The notes under the pieces: generated by a model | The model's input: only the letters and a program-made list of their open reading frames with translations | What the model was told of the DNA's origin: nothing | Database searches by the model: none | Shown: one piece after another, positions 36,965-46,004 of the stretch | How positions within the stretch are numbered: position 1 is the stretch's first letter | Layout: each line of letters opens with the position of its first letter | Origin: Vulcanisaeta souniana JCM 11219 | Lineage (GTDB): Archaea; Thermoproteota; Thermoprotei; Thermoproteales; Thermocladiaceae | Reading direction: 5' to 3' | DNA length: 64,000 nt | Assembly (NCBI RefSeq): GCF_026000775.1 | Contig: NZ_AP026830.1 | Coordinates: 1,263,056-1,327,055, forward strand | Program-made: the position numbers and the translations under genes

Positions 36965-38024
36965 GGTTAGTCACCATTTTAGCAAATTCGTCAAAGATCC
37001 ACGTCGTATCAAGAGGCCCAGGTTTAGACTCTGGGTGGAATTGCGTCGTTAGTATTGGTAGTCTCTCGTGCATTAGGCCCTCCACTGTGTTGTCATCTGG
37101 CTGCACGGCCCATATCCTAAAGCCGGTACCTTTGATTGACTGTGGGTCCACTGCATAGCCGTGGTTATGCGTGGTTATGTAAACCCTGTTCCTAATAAGG
37201 TCCAGGACTGGTTTGTTTATTGCCCTGTGGCCATACCTCATCTTCTGTATTCTAGCCCCAATGCCAAGGGCTATTACCTGGTGTCCTAGGCATATTCCAA
37301 GGGTTGGTTTTCTATCCCTAATAATATCAGTAACCACATCACTCAAGTGAGTCAGTAGGTTCGGATTACCTGGGCCATTGCTTAGAAGTATCCCATCACA
37401 GTCATTTAGGGCGTTCTTCCACATGTGGCATGGGTACCTAACAACCCTGAACCCCCTCCTCAGTAGGTTCCTTACAATACTCATCTTCACGCCACAATCG
37501 ATTATTCCAATGCATGGTGAGTCATCATCACCATAAGAAATCACGTTCTTAGGCGCAACTAGTCTCGTGAAGTCAATATCATCATACCTAGGCGCATCCC
37601 TAAGGATCCTAAACGCTCCATCTATGCTGTCTGCTATGGCGCCCATCATTACGCCAACCTCCCTCAACTTAATGGTCAATGCCCTTGTATCAACCCTATA
37701 AATACCCGGGACACCCTCCCTCCTAAACCACTCATTTAGGCTCATGATCGATGTATAGTGGCTCGGCATTGTTAGATCAAAGATCACGGCCCCATTGACC
37801 TGGATGGAATCGCTCTCCCACTGTTCAGGCGACACCCCATAATTACCTATTAGTGGGCTTGTAAACACCAGTATCTGTCCTTTATATGATGGGTCCGTTA
37901 GGGACTCAGGATAGCCAACATTAGCTGTTGTAAAGACAACCTCCCCAACTGCCTCGTTGTCAGCGCCAAAGGCGTACCCATGGTACGCACTTCCATCCTG
38001 CAGAACCAAGTAACGCGCCCTCAA
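36954..38024 (-). CDS. carA: Carbamoyl-phosphate synthase small subunit
   Basis: Glutamine amidotransferase subunit, 356 residues. The nucleophile cysteine is in TLGICLGHQVIALGIGA, and the His-Glu pair is in TTQFHPESKPGP. The N-terminal part has GEVVFTTANVGYPESLTDPSYKGQI. The start is a TTG at 38024, 26 nt from TATATTTATAA on the minus strand, so leaderless. It is divergent from lysN, with 113 nt between the starts. Confidence 0.95.
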   Translation of the reverse strand: MRARYLVLQDGSAYHGYAFGADNEAVGEVVFTTANVGYPESLTDPSYKGQILVFTSPLIGNYGVSPEQWESDSIQVNGAVIFDLTMPSHYTSIMSLNEWFRREGVPGIYRVDTRALTIKLREVGVMMGAIADSIDGAFRILRDAPRYDDIDFTRLVAPKNVISYGDDDSPCIGIIDCGVKMSIVRNLLRRGFRVVRYPCHMWKNALNDCDGILLSNGPGNPNLLTHLSDVVTDIIRDRKPTLGICLGHQVIALGIGARIQKMRYGHRAINKPVLDLIRNRVYITTHNHGYAVDPQSIKGTGFRIWAVQPDDNTVEGLMHERLPILTTQFHPESKPGPLDTTWIFDEFAKMVTNHGH

Positions 38025-38137
38025 ACCGAATCATTCAGGAGGCTTATTATAAATATCTTATAAGTTTTGCTCTTAGGACTTTTATATCACGGTGATGAAT
38101 ACATAAAGTATATATACTTGATAAAAAGAAAACGCTG

Positions 38138-39334
38138 ATGCGCGGTTTCTCGCAGTCGATAACGTACCTGAGGGAGAGCCCCACGAGAAGAATAGACGCC
38201 ATCAGGGAAAGACTGAAACGCGAGAGTAGGGATATCATAAACCTATCCGCTGGTCAACCAGGTCTGCCGCCACCCATTGAGGTAAGGTCCCTACTGGCTA
38301 AGCAACTGGTTGAGGAGAACAGCATGGAGCTATACGGGTATACACCGAGTCAGGGTATCCTCGAACTGAGGGAGGCTGTTTCCGAGGACCTGAAAAGGCT
38401 TGGTGGCATTAATATTGACCCAGGCAATATCGTGATCATTACCGGCGGCCAGGAGGGGATGTTCGCGACGTTCATGACAATCCTAAACCCAGGCGACGAG
38501 GTTATTCTACTCGACCCTACCTACTTCGGTTATAAACCAATAATTGAGTACTTCGGTGGTAGGATTAAGAGGCTTGGGTTGAGGATGGATGATGGGTTTA
38601 GAATAGATATTGAGAAACTTAAGGAGTTAGTAACCAACAGGACGAAGGCGCTGGTAATAGTGTCTCCGGATAATCCAACGGGTAACATAATTGATAGGGA
38701 CACCGCAAAGGCAATAGCGGACTTAGCAAGGGATGAGAACTTCTGGATAATCTCTGACGAGGCATACAGGACGTTGATCTATGAGGGTGAGCACACATAC
38801 ATGTATAGGTACGCGCCGGACAACGTGATCTCAATAAACACGTTCTCGAAGGATCCGGGGATCCCAGGCTGGAGGTTGGGCTTCATCTACGGGCCAAGCG
38901 ATGCAATACCCAAGCTAAAACTTGCGGCTGAGGAAATGACCTATTGCCCGCCGGTCATAGCGCAAAAATTCGTTTCCATGTACTTAAGGTCTGAGGCTAG
39001 GATGAAGCACATGAGGTATATAGTAGAGGAGTACAGGTCAAGGAGGGATGCAGCCATTGAGTCACTAAGGAATTACCTACCAGAGGCTCGCTTCATTGTG
39101 CCAAGAGGTTCAATGTTCGTGTTTGCTGACCTATCGAATTACATTAGCAACTCTGAGAAATTCGCTGAGGTGCTACTTGAGAAGTTCGGTGTTACTGTGA
39201 TTCCAGGTACGTACTTCAGCGATATTTATAAGTCAGCCATTAGGATTTCATTTGTCGTAGAGAACGCAGATAGGATACGTCTCGGGATCAAGAGGATTCA
39301 CGATGCCATTAATGAGTATGGCAAATCACTCTAG
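38138..39334 (+). CDS. lysN: 2-aminoadipate aminotransferase-type PLP enzyme
   Basis: A 398-residue fold-type I aminotransferase. PLP lysine in NTFSKDPGIPGWRLGFIYG; other class I/II motifs are SAGQPGLPPP, YTPSQGILELREAV, VIVSPDNPTGN and SDEAYRTLIYEG. Its location before lysZ, lysW and lysX suggests LysN, which makes 2-aminoadipate from 2-oxoadipate. A different amino acid specificity cannot be excluded. TATA box TATATATAC lies about 27 nt before the ATG. Confidence 0.83.
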   Translation: MRGFSQSITYLRESPTRRIDAIRERLKRESRDIINLSAGQPGLPPPIEVRSLLAKQLVEENSMELYGYTPSQGILELREAVSEDLKRLGGINIDPGNIVIITGGQEGMFATFMTILNPGDEVILLDPTYFGYKPIIEYFGGRIKRLGLRMDDGFRIDIEKLKELVTNRTKALVIVSPDNPTGNIIDRDTAKAIADLARDENFWIISDEAYRTLIYEGEHTYMYRYAPDNVISINTFSKDPGIPGWRLGFIYGPSDAIPKLKLAAEEMTYCPPVIAQKFVSMYLRSEARMKHMRYIVEEYRSRRDAAIESLRNYLPEARFIVPRGSMFVFADLSNYISNSEKFAEVLLEKFGVTVIPGTYFSDIYKSAIRISFVVENADRIRLGIKRIHDAINEYGKSL

Positions 39335-39403
39335 ATAATATATTTGGCGTCATTAAAACGTTATGGCAATATTTATAATATTAATATTCAATGAGACTTA
39401 CCA

Positions 39404-40213
39404 ATGCTTATTGCGATCAAGATCGGTGGTTCAGTGATAAGGAAGGGCGTGGATAACCTCATCAAGGAAATACCCACCCTAGTAGGCTCTGGCCATAGAA
39501 TTGTCCTTGTGCATGGCGGTGGTTACTTCATAAATGAGTTAATGGAGAAAATGAACCTTAAGCCCAGGTTCGTAACAAGCCCTAGTGGGGTAACCAGTAG
39601 GTATACGGATCTTGATACGCTCAGAGTCTACGTAATGGGCATGATGTACCTAAATAAGGACTTGGTGAGTAGATTACAGGGCGTTGGAGTTAATGCCATT
39701 GGTCTTTCTGGGGTTGATGGTGGGCTATTGAGGGCTAGGAGGAGGGAGTCCATGATAATAATTGACGAGAGAGGTAGGGAGAGGGTAGTTGATGGTGGTT
39801 ACACGGGAAAAATAGAGGGTGCCAATAAGGACTTCATAATGAGACTGTTGAATGATGGTTTCATGCCGGTGGTGGCGCCCATAGCCATGGACAACAAAAC
39901 CGGTGGCCCGCTAAACGTGGATGGTGACCAAGCCCTTGAAGTGCTGTCCTACTCACTATTACCTAATTATGCGATTATACTTACTGACGTGGATGGTGTG
40001 CTGATAAATGGGAAGGTGGTTAATAAGGTAAGTGTTAGCGAGGCTCAGGAACTATTTAAGAACCCTGAGGTTAGGGGTGGCATGAAGAGGAAGGTTTACA
40101 CTGCAATGCAATTGGCGGGCAAGGGTATGCATGTTGTGATTTCCAATGGGACTATTGAAAACCCAATAGCAACGGCAATCAGTGGGTTTGGCACCCACGT
40201 GAGTCCGGCATAG
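39404..40213 (+). CDS. lysZ: [LysW]-aminoadipate/glutamate kinase
   Basis: A 269-residue amino-acid kinase of the ArgB/LysZ family: IAIKIGGSVIRKG, LVHGGGYFINELME, GLSGVDGGLLRARRR, ILTDVDGVLI and GGMKRKVYTAMQLAGKG. It phosphorylates the side-chain carboxyl of aminoadipate (lysine) or glutamate (arginine) carried on LysW. In Sulfolobus one enzyme serves both branches and that may apply here, as no second kinase is present in the window. Confidence 0.92.
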   Translation: MLIAIKIGGSVIRKGVDNLIKEIPTLVGSGHRIVLVHGGGYFINELMEKMNLKPRFVTSPSGVTSRYTDLDTLRVYVMGMMYLNKDLVSRLQGVGVNAIGLSGVDGGLLRARRRESMIIIDERGRERVVDGGYTGKIEGANKDFIMRLLNDGFMPVVAPIAMDNKTGGPLNVDGDQALEVLSYSLLPNYAIILTDVDGVLINGKVVNKVSVSEAQELFKNPEVRGGMKRKVYTAMQLAGKGMHVVISNGTIENPIATAISGFGTHVSPA

Positions 40214-40306
40214 TGTTCAGTTCTAAATATATATTATATCCATTTATTTATAAAGTCTCCTATCATGGCCGCAATACTTAAATAGGCTATATTCACGTAA
40301 GTGTTG

Positions 40307-40483
40307 ATGCCCACAAAGATCTCCTGTCAGGTCTGTGGAGCAGACATAGAAATACCGGATGACGTACTCGATGGTGAACTAGTGAGTTGTTCAAGCTGTG
40401 GTCAGAAGTACCAGGTAACCATTCAGAACGGCTTAATACAACTAAAGCTAATTAAGGTTGAGGAGGAGGATTGGGGCGAATAA
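40307..40483 (+). CDS. lysW: LysW amino-group carrier protein
   Basis: A 58-residue acidic zinc-ribbon protein that carries aminoadipate or glutamate on its C-terminal glutamate. Zinc cysteines at 7, 10, 28 and 31 (CQVC, CSSC) and the C-terminal EDWGE motif are diagnostic. A GTG at 40301 is also in frame, but the TATA-like ACTTAAATAG is centred about 27 nt from ATG 40307, which I prefer. lysX follows at once. Confidence 0.95.
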   Translation: MPTKISCQVCGADIEIPDDVLDGELVSCSSCGQKYQVTIQNGLIQLKLIKVEEEDWGE

Positions 40484-40492
40484 TGGTTAGGG

Positions 40493-41350
40493 GTGGTTCT
40501 GATTGAAGCCATACACTTCCTTTACGATGCCATAAGGCTTGATGAGAAACTCCTTATCCGCGAGTTTGACAACCTAGGCATTAACTATAGACTGGTTAAC
40601 GCTGAGGACTTAGTATTTGAGATCCCCGGTATCAATGATGTTGGGGTGGCCTTCATAAGGACGGTAAGCCAGAGCAGGACGTACCTCCTCTCCCAAATGT
40701 ATGAGGCAATGGGCGGCAGGTCCATTAATCCATACCTATCCATAGCAATTGGTAATAATAAGGCGGTTACCCTGGCAGTACTCAATAGGGTTGGTGTACC
40801 AATACCGAACACAGTTATTACTCTTTCAAGCGAATCGGCCATAAAGGCGTTAGGTAGTGTTGGTGTTCCGGCTATTATTAAGCCTGTGCATGGTTCATGG
40901 GGTAGGCTCGTAAGTCTAGTGGGTAGTGTTGAGGACCTGGCGCTCCTTGCAAGGCATAGAAGTTCCATGGAGAATCCTCAGTACGAAACCTACTTAGTGC
41001 AGGAGTTCATCAAGAAGCCAGGTAGGGACATTAGGGTAACTGTCGTTGGAGATGAGGCTGTGGCGGCCATATACAGGTACGCAGTTAGTAATGACTGGAG
41101 AACTAACACGGCGAGGGGCGGTAAAGCTGAGGGTGTTAGGATTGATCCCGAGCTTGAGGATATAAGCGTCAGGGCAACCAAGGCAATCGGTGCTTACTAT
41201 GCTGGTGTTGATGTTGTTGAGTCTGACGGTGGTTATAAGATCCTCGAGGTCAACACGGTGCCTGAGTTCAAGAATGTACAAAGGGTCACCGGCGTTAATG
41301 TGGCTAGGCGGGTAGTGGAGCTAGTGATTGATGTAGTTAAGAGGGGTTAA
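40493..41350 (+). CDS. lysX: LysW-aminoadipate/glutamate ligase (LysX/ArgX)
   Basis: A 285-residue ATP-grasp ligase of the RimK group that joins the amino group of its substrate to the C-terminal Glu of LysW. Motifs: GNNKAVTLAVLNRVGVPIPNTV, AIIKPVHGSWGRLVSLV, VQEFIKKPGRDIRVTVVGD, NDWRTNTARGG and KILEVNTVPEFK. It starts GTG at 40493, giving MVLIEA before the first beta strand IHFLYD; the same six residues open two other genes of this cluster. An alternative ATG at 40483 overlapping the lysW stop runs out of frame after seven codons. Whether aminoadipate or glutamate is preferred is not clear from sequence. Confidence 0.92.
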   Translation: MVLIEAIHFLYDAIRLDEKLLIREFDNLGINYRLVNAEDLVFEIPGINDVGVAFIRTVSQSRTYLLSQMYEAMGGRSINPYLSIAIGNNKAVTLAVLNRVGVPIPNTVITLSSESAIKALGSVGVPAIIKPVHGSWGRLVSLVGSVEDLALLARHRSSMENPQYETYLVQEFIKKPGRDIRVTVVGDEAVAAIYRYAVSNDWRTNTARGGKAEGVRIDPELEDISVRATKAIGAYYAGVDVVESDGGYKILEVNTVPEFKNVQRVTGVNVARRVVELVIDVVKRG

Positions 41351-41352
41351 GC

Positions 41353-42426
41353 ATGCTAAGTAATGAGTCAAAGTTAAAGCTATTCATGGAGTCCCTAGGC
41401 ATATACTCACCCACGGGTAGTGAGCATGAACTCGCAGAGTTCATAATGGAGTTACTAACTATGAATGGTTTTGAGGCTAGGATTGACGATGTCGGTAATG
41501 TAATAGCCACCAGGGGTAGTGGTGAACCCAACCTCTGGCTTCATGCGCATATGGATACTGTACCGGGCTTCATAGAGGTTAGGCGTGAGGGTAATAAGAT
41601 AATTGGTAGGGGTGCCAGTGATGATAAAGGCCCATTGATGGCAATGGTGTTCGCATTCATGGAGAGCGAGTTGCCAAGAGGTACGTTGGTACTTACCGCA
41701 GTTGTCCATGAGGAGGGTGATAGTCTCGGCACGCGGCACTTGATAACGGGTAACCACGTACATAGACCCACGGGCATAATAATCGGTGAGCCCACGGGCA
41801 TAAATAAAATAGTCACTAAGTACAGGGGTAGTACTAAGCTTGAGGTCATGGTGAGGACTAGGGGAGGGCATGCATCAAACCCAGACCTGGACTCCAACTC
41901 AATACTCATCGCAATGAATGTATATAAGGATCTATGGGATGCCCTAAAGGCCGGTGTGTCCTATGAGAGCATCCTAGTGACACCAACCGTTATGAATTGC
42001 GGTGAGGCTGAGAACATGATACCGAGTAACTGCAGACTGGTACTTGACGTGAGAATACCACCTGGTAGGTCCTGTAGGGATATAGAGAACGCAATTAATG
42101 AGTTGGGAGTAAAGTATGGGGGCTCCATAACGATTAACATGAAGTGGTGCACAGAACCTGTTGAGGTGCCAATAAATAACTTGAGCGCGAGGGCTGTTTC
42201 TAGGGCCATAATCAAGGTGCTGAACGAGAGACCCACGTTAGCCAGGAAGTGGGGTACAAGTGATATGAATGAACTTGCAAGGCTCACAAGTAATATAGTT
42301 GCCTATGGACCTGGGGATGGCGCATTCTCCCATTCACTCGAGGAGTATATCCTTGTTGATGATTTTTTGAGGGCTGTGGATATATATAAGCAGGCCGTTT
42401 TTGAGTTTATGAGTATGTATAGGTAG
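41353..42426 (+). CDS. lysK: [LysW]-lysine/ornithine hydrolase
   Basis: A 357-residue M20-type zinc peptidase that frees lysine or ornithine from LysW. Zinc-site motifs: WLHAHMDTVPGF, GASDDKGPLMAMVFAF, VHEEGDSLGTRHL, IIGEPTGINKIVTKYRG, and KWGTSDMNELARL near the end. It is 2 nt downstream of lysX with the same orientation and is likely part of a lysW-lysX-lysK operon. Confidence 0.92.
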   Translation: MLSNESKLKLFMESLGIYSPTGSEHELAEFIMELLTMNGFEARIDDVGNVIATRGSGEPNLWLHAHMDTVPGFIEVRREGNKIIGRGASDDKGPLMAMVFAFMESELPRGTLVLTAVVHEEGDSLGTRHLITGNHVHRPTGIIIGEPTGINKIVTKYRGSTKLEVMVRTRGGHASNPDLDSNSILIAMNVYKDLWDALKAGVSYESILVTPTVMNCGEAENMIPSNCRLVLDVRIPPGRSCRDIENAINELGVKYGGSITINMKWCTEPVEVPINNLSARAVSRAIIKVLNERPTLARKWGTSDMNELARLTSNIVAYGPGDGAFSHSLEEYILVDDFLRAVDIYKQAVFEFMSMYR

Positions 42427-42495
42427 TTATTAGTATAAATCATTATTTATTATTAAGGGTAAAATTTATAAATTATTTACCTTATGAAGACCTGG

Positions 42496-43887
42496 GTGGT
42501 TCTCATTGAAGCGATCCCTAATCGAAACAAACCGCGATCTCCGGAAAACGATGAGCAGTTAATACGTTTACTAAGGCGTGAGGCTGTTGACCATGAGGAT
42601 ACAAATGACGTATTTAATGAGGTGATCAAGCAGTGGCCGTTACCTCCTAGGCTGATTACAGATGGTGTTAATATAGATCCTGATCCACCGGGTCGCCTTT
42701 TCATAACAGATACAACCTTTAGGGATGGTCAACAGGCCTTCTATGTTTATTACTCCATTGACAACGCAACTAGGTTGTTTAGGTTACTCTCTGATCTGGA
42801 TAATGGCAGTGGTAGAATAACCAGGAGTGAGTTCTTCCTATACACTGATAGGGACAGGAGATTAGTTAGGGCCGTTAGGGGGCTTGACCTTGAGTGGCCT
42901 AGGGTGATTGGCTGGGGTAGGGCTAGGGTTGAGGATGTTAAGTTGGTTAAGGAGGCGGGTCTTGATGAAATGGTTATGCTGATGTCGATATCAGACATAC
43001 ACATTAAGTACAAATTCAACTCCACGAGAGATAGGGTGGTTGATAAGTACCTTGAGGCTGCTGAGTACGCGTTAAGAGAGGGCATTAAACTCAGGTGTTC
43101 CCTTGAGGACGTGACTAGGTCCGACGTAGTCGGCTTCGTAATACCCTTCGTAGAGAAACTACTTAAGCTTAGCGAGAGGTTTGGCGCTGACATTGTGATA
43201 AAGTTGCCAGACACAACAGGTGTTGGTGTCCCATATCCATTTGCGCCACTGCCTTACAGCATCCCCAAACTGGTTTGGGTCCTTAGGAAGGTTCTCAATA
43301 TACCCAGTGAATTCCTTGAGTTTCATGGGCACGGTGATTACTACATGGCCGTAGCCAATGCTGTGTCGGCTTGGCTTTACGGCGCGTCGATAAATAACGG
43401 TACGCTACTTGGCATTGGGGAGAGGGCTGGTAATGTACCAATAGAGGCCCTGGTTATTTGGTATGCTAGATTAAAGGGTTCCTTTGACGGCATGAACCCC
43501 AGGGTCATTAGTAGGATAGCTGAGGAATTCAAGTCCTTCAATTACGCGGTACCCAGATACCAACCACTGGTTGGTGAGAATGCCTTCACCACGGCAGCCG
43601 GCATACACGTTGACGCCCAATTGAAGAACCCAGTGACATATCTATCAATGGACCCAGAGGTGATTGGTCGTGAGACAAGCATCATCATAGGTCCCTACTC
43701 CGGTAAGTCCTCTGTGGAGTATTGGTTGATAAGACGTGGCATTAAACCAAGCCCTGAGTTGGTTAAGGCAATGTATGAGAGGATCATGTATATCTACGAC
43801 AATGGTTTGAGGATGGAACCCCTAAACGACGGGGAACTAGAGGGGATACTTAATGATGTTAGGGGTTCTCTGAGAGGGCGGTCTTGA
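42496..43887 (+). CDS. Homocitrate synthase-type acyltransferase
   Basis: Condenses 2-oxoglutarate and acetyl-CoA in the first step of the aminoadipate route. The TIM barrel begins LFITDTTFRDGQQA. Metal-ligand HxH is in FHGHGDYYMAVANAVSAW, followed by GERAGNVPIEALV. The frame allows an ATG at 42484, but the TATA box TTTATAAAT (about 42465-42473) is centred 27 nt from GTG 42496, so the message likely starts at the GTG and the protein begins MVLIEA. An N-terminal extension of about 70 residues precedes the barrel. Isopropylmalate synthase is the main alternative; the cluster favours homocitrate. Its end overlaps lysJ convergently by 29 nt. Confidence 0.87.
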   Translation: MVLIEAIPNRNKPRSPENDEQLIRLLRREAVDHEDTNDVFNEVIKQWPLPPRLITDGVNIDPDPPGRLFITDTTFRDGQQAFYVYYSIDNATRLFRLLSDLDNGSGRITRSEFFLYTDRDRRLVRAVRGLDLEWPRVIGWGRARVEDVKLVKEAGLDEMVMLMSISDIHIKYKFNSTRDRVVDKYLEAAEYALREGIKLRCSLEDVTRSDVVGFVIPFVEKLLKLSERFGADIVIKLPDTTGVGVPYPFAPLPYSIPKLVWVLRKVLNIPSEFLEFHGHGDYYMAVANAVSAWLYGASINNGTLLGIGERAGNVPIEALVIWYARLKGSFDGMNPRVISRIAEEFKSFNYAVPRYQPLVGENAFTTAAGIHVDAQLKNPVTYLSMDPEVIGRETSIIIGPYSGKSSVEYWLIRRGIKPSPELVKAMYERIMYIYDNGLRMEPLNDGELEGILNDVRGSLRGRS

Positions 43888-45037
43888 GCGCCTTAGTTGC
43901 CATGCTTATGTCATCATTTGTTATGCAGTACGGTGGTAATAGTCTCACTGTGGTGCCTCCGGCTACACTCGTTAATAGGCCCATGGGTATCAACCTATCA
44001 ACATACGGATCAGCCCTTTTCTTAAGTTCAATCCCTAACATAAACCCCATGCCCTTAACCCTCAACACCGACTTTAAACTGCCCAATTCATCTTCAAGGA
44101 TCCTCATGAACTCCTCACCCATGGTTCTTACCCTCCCAGGCACATCATCATTAAGCAGGGTCTCAACGCTCGCCTTAGCTGCAGCCATAACCAGTGGGTT
44201 ACCCGCAAAGGTACTTCCATGCTCCCCGGGTTCAAACACATCACCAAATTCCCTCCTAATCACGGTTATTCCTATTGGTAATCCACCAGCCACTGATTTA
44301 CCTGCCGTGAATATGTCGGGCTCCACGCCGTAATTCTCAAAGGCCCAAACACGCCCAGTCCTCCCAAAACCGCTCTGGACCTCGTCAAATATCAACAGGA
44401 CATTCCTCTCCTTAGTTACCTGCCTAAGCGCCCTGAGGAACTCAGGCCTCGCGGGATTCACGCCGCCCTCGCCCTGTATTGGTTCAACAATCACGGCAGC
44501 CAAATCCTCAGTCACTAACTTGTCCACCTGGTCAACGGCATTAAACGGCGCAAACCTAACCTTATATGGCATTGGTTCGAATGCCCTCCTGTACTTCTCA
44601 TTACCGGTCACGGAGAGTGAGCCCATTGTCCTACCATGGAAAGAATTGAGAAATGCCAGGAACTCAACCTTCTTGCTGATTTTCCTGGCGATCTTTAGGG
44701 CGGTCTCCACGGTCTCAGTACCGCTATTCTGAAGGAAGACCTTACCGAAACCACTTGGTACGATTTTCATGAATTCCCTAATGAATTCAGCCCTTGTCTC
44801 GTTATAAAACGTTAATGAGACAGTGATTATCTTATCTAACTGCTCCTTAATTGCGTTTATTATCCTTGGGTTTCTATGGCCTAGGAAGGCGACACCGAAA
44901 CCGGTGTGCATGTCGAGATACTTATTATTATTTGAGTCCCATACATACTGCATATGGCCCCTGACAATGTTCAAGGGCTTCTTGCTGTAGTATCTCGCCA
45001 GGTACTCGTCCTCAAACCTAAGTAGGTCATTACCCAT
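43859..45037 (-). CDS. lysJ: [LysW]-aminoadipate/glutamate semialdehyde aminotransferase
   Basis: About 392 residues, class III PLP aminotransferase. Motifs: HTGFGVAFLGHRNPRI, FLQNSGTETVETALKIARK, LIFDEVQSGFGRTGRVWAFENYG, and the PLP lysine in FTAGKSVAGGLPIG. A near-perfect Shine-Dalgarno GGAGGTGAT lies 6 nt before ATG 45037, so I prefer that over a TTG at 45058. It is downstream of argX on the same strand (7 nt gap). It gives LysW-bound lysine or ornithine. Confidence 0.93.
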   Translation of the reverse strand: MGNDLLRFEDEYLARYYSKKPLNIVRGHMQYVWDSNNNKYLDMHTGFGVAFLGHRNPRIINAIKEQLDKIITVSLTFYNETRAEFIREFMKIVPSGFGKVFLQNSGTETVETALKIARKISKKVEFLAFLNSFHGRTMGSLSVTGNEKYRRAFEPMPYKVRFAPFNAVDQVDKLVTEDLAAVIVEPIQGEGGVNPARPEFLRALRQVTKERNVLLIFDEVQSGFGRTGRVWAFENYGVEPDIFTAGKSVAGGLPIGITVIRREFGDVFEPGEHGSTFAGNPLVMAAAKASVETLLNDDVPGRVRTMGEEFMRILEDELGSLKSVLRVKGMGFMLGIELKKRADPYVDRLIPMGLLTSVAGGTTVRLLPPYCITNDDISMATKALKTALSENP

Positions 45038-45044
45038 TGCGTGA

Positions 45045-45889
45045 TCACCTCCTGGCAATATTTAACATATACTCGGCTATTTTACGCGCAATATTGATTC
45101 CAGTGGCGTTCATTAGGCCCTTGAACTCGGGTATTGCATTGACCTCATTGACCAAGTAGCCATGTTCATTACTATGAAGTAAATCAACGCCTGCGTAATC
45201 AAGGTCTAAGGCCTTAACAGCCTTAATGGCGGTTTCATAGGCATCGCCATCAAGCTTAATGGCGCGTGCAATACCGCCTCTTGCCACATTACTCCTCCAG
45301 TCACCAGGGCTTGGCTTCCTAACCATTGATGCAACCACCTCATCACCAATAACGAAGACCCTATAGTCAGTGCCGTCACCAATGAATGGCTGTACCATGG
45401 ATATCCTCGAATACGCGTCGCCGAGGGATTTATGCCTAAGCAGGAGGGTTAACTCATCGTTATTGTTAGCAAGGCTCACCAGCCTACCCCATGAGCCATG
45501 TATAGGCTTAATGACCACCGGGTAATTAATTCCATCGTACTGTGGGTTCGTGGAGAGTAGGAGCCTTGAAGGAACCACGGAAATACCAGTCCTAGCCAGT
45601 ATGGCTATCGCGATCGCCTTATTCCAGGAATTCTCTATAGCCAGTCCCTTGTTTATAGTCATAATGCCATGAATATTTAGTACACGGGCAATTAACCCAG
45701 CCTTCACATGGCTCATTAGTCTAACAAGCACAATGCCTAAGTCCTCGCCTTCTTCGTCCAATCTCAATGATATATTATCGACATTAACCAAGTTAACCCT
45801 TACATTAAGTTCCCTAAGTTCATTGAGGATTAGTTTTTCTTCGATCCTCATTGTGTCATGAAGTATGGAAACCGTTCCATCACTCCCAC
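45045..45889 (-). CDS. argX: Second LysW ligase (ArgX/LysX), with a frame break at the 5' end
   Basis: An ATP-grasp ligase. Main motifs: NSWNKAIAIAILARTGISVVPSRLL, VVIKPIHGSWGRLVSLA, VQPFIGDGTDYRVFVIGDE, GDWRSNVARGG and YLVNEVNAIPEFK. The first in-frame ATG (45851, MRIEEKL) would delete the first beta strand, yet the frame continues upstream as VSILHDT, matching IHFLYDA of lysX. No in-frame start exists there. A leaderless GTG at 45889, 25 nt from TATA, reads MGVMERF in another frame, which parallels MVLIEAI of lysX. One extra T in GGTTTCC would join them. Two LysW ligases in one cluster suggest separate lysine and arginine arms. Confidence 0.88.
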
Positions 45890-46004
45890 AGGTTGTTCCC
45901 TAAATACACTATATAAATGTTTCCCCACATAACAATAACATGCTTATAGTCCCTCCTAATAATAAAGAAAATATTTAATAACCCAAGGGCAGCGGTGAGC
46001 ATGG

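Noticed and set aside
40483-40506. ATG overlapping the lysW stop as the lysX start
   Set aside because: It reads only MVRGGSD before a stop and is out of frame with the ligase; GTG 40493 is in frame and gives the shared MVLIEA start.
42484-42495. ATG 42484 as start of homocitrate synthase
   Set aside because: It is only about 15 nt from the centre of the TATA box, so it would lie upstream of the transcript start.
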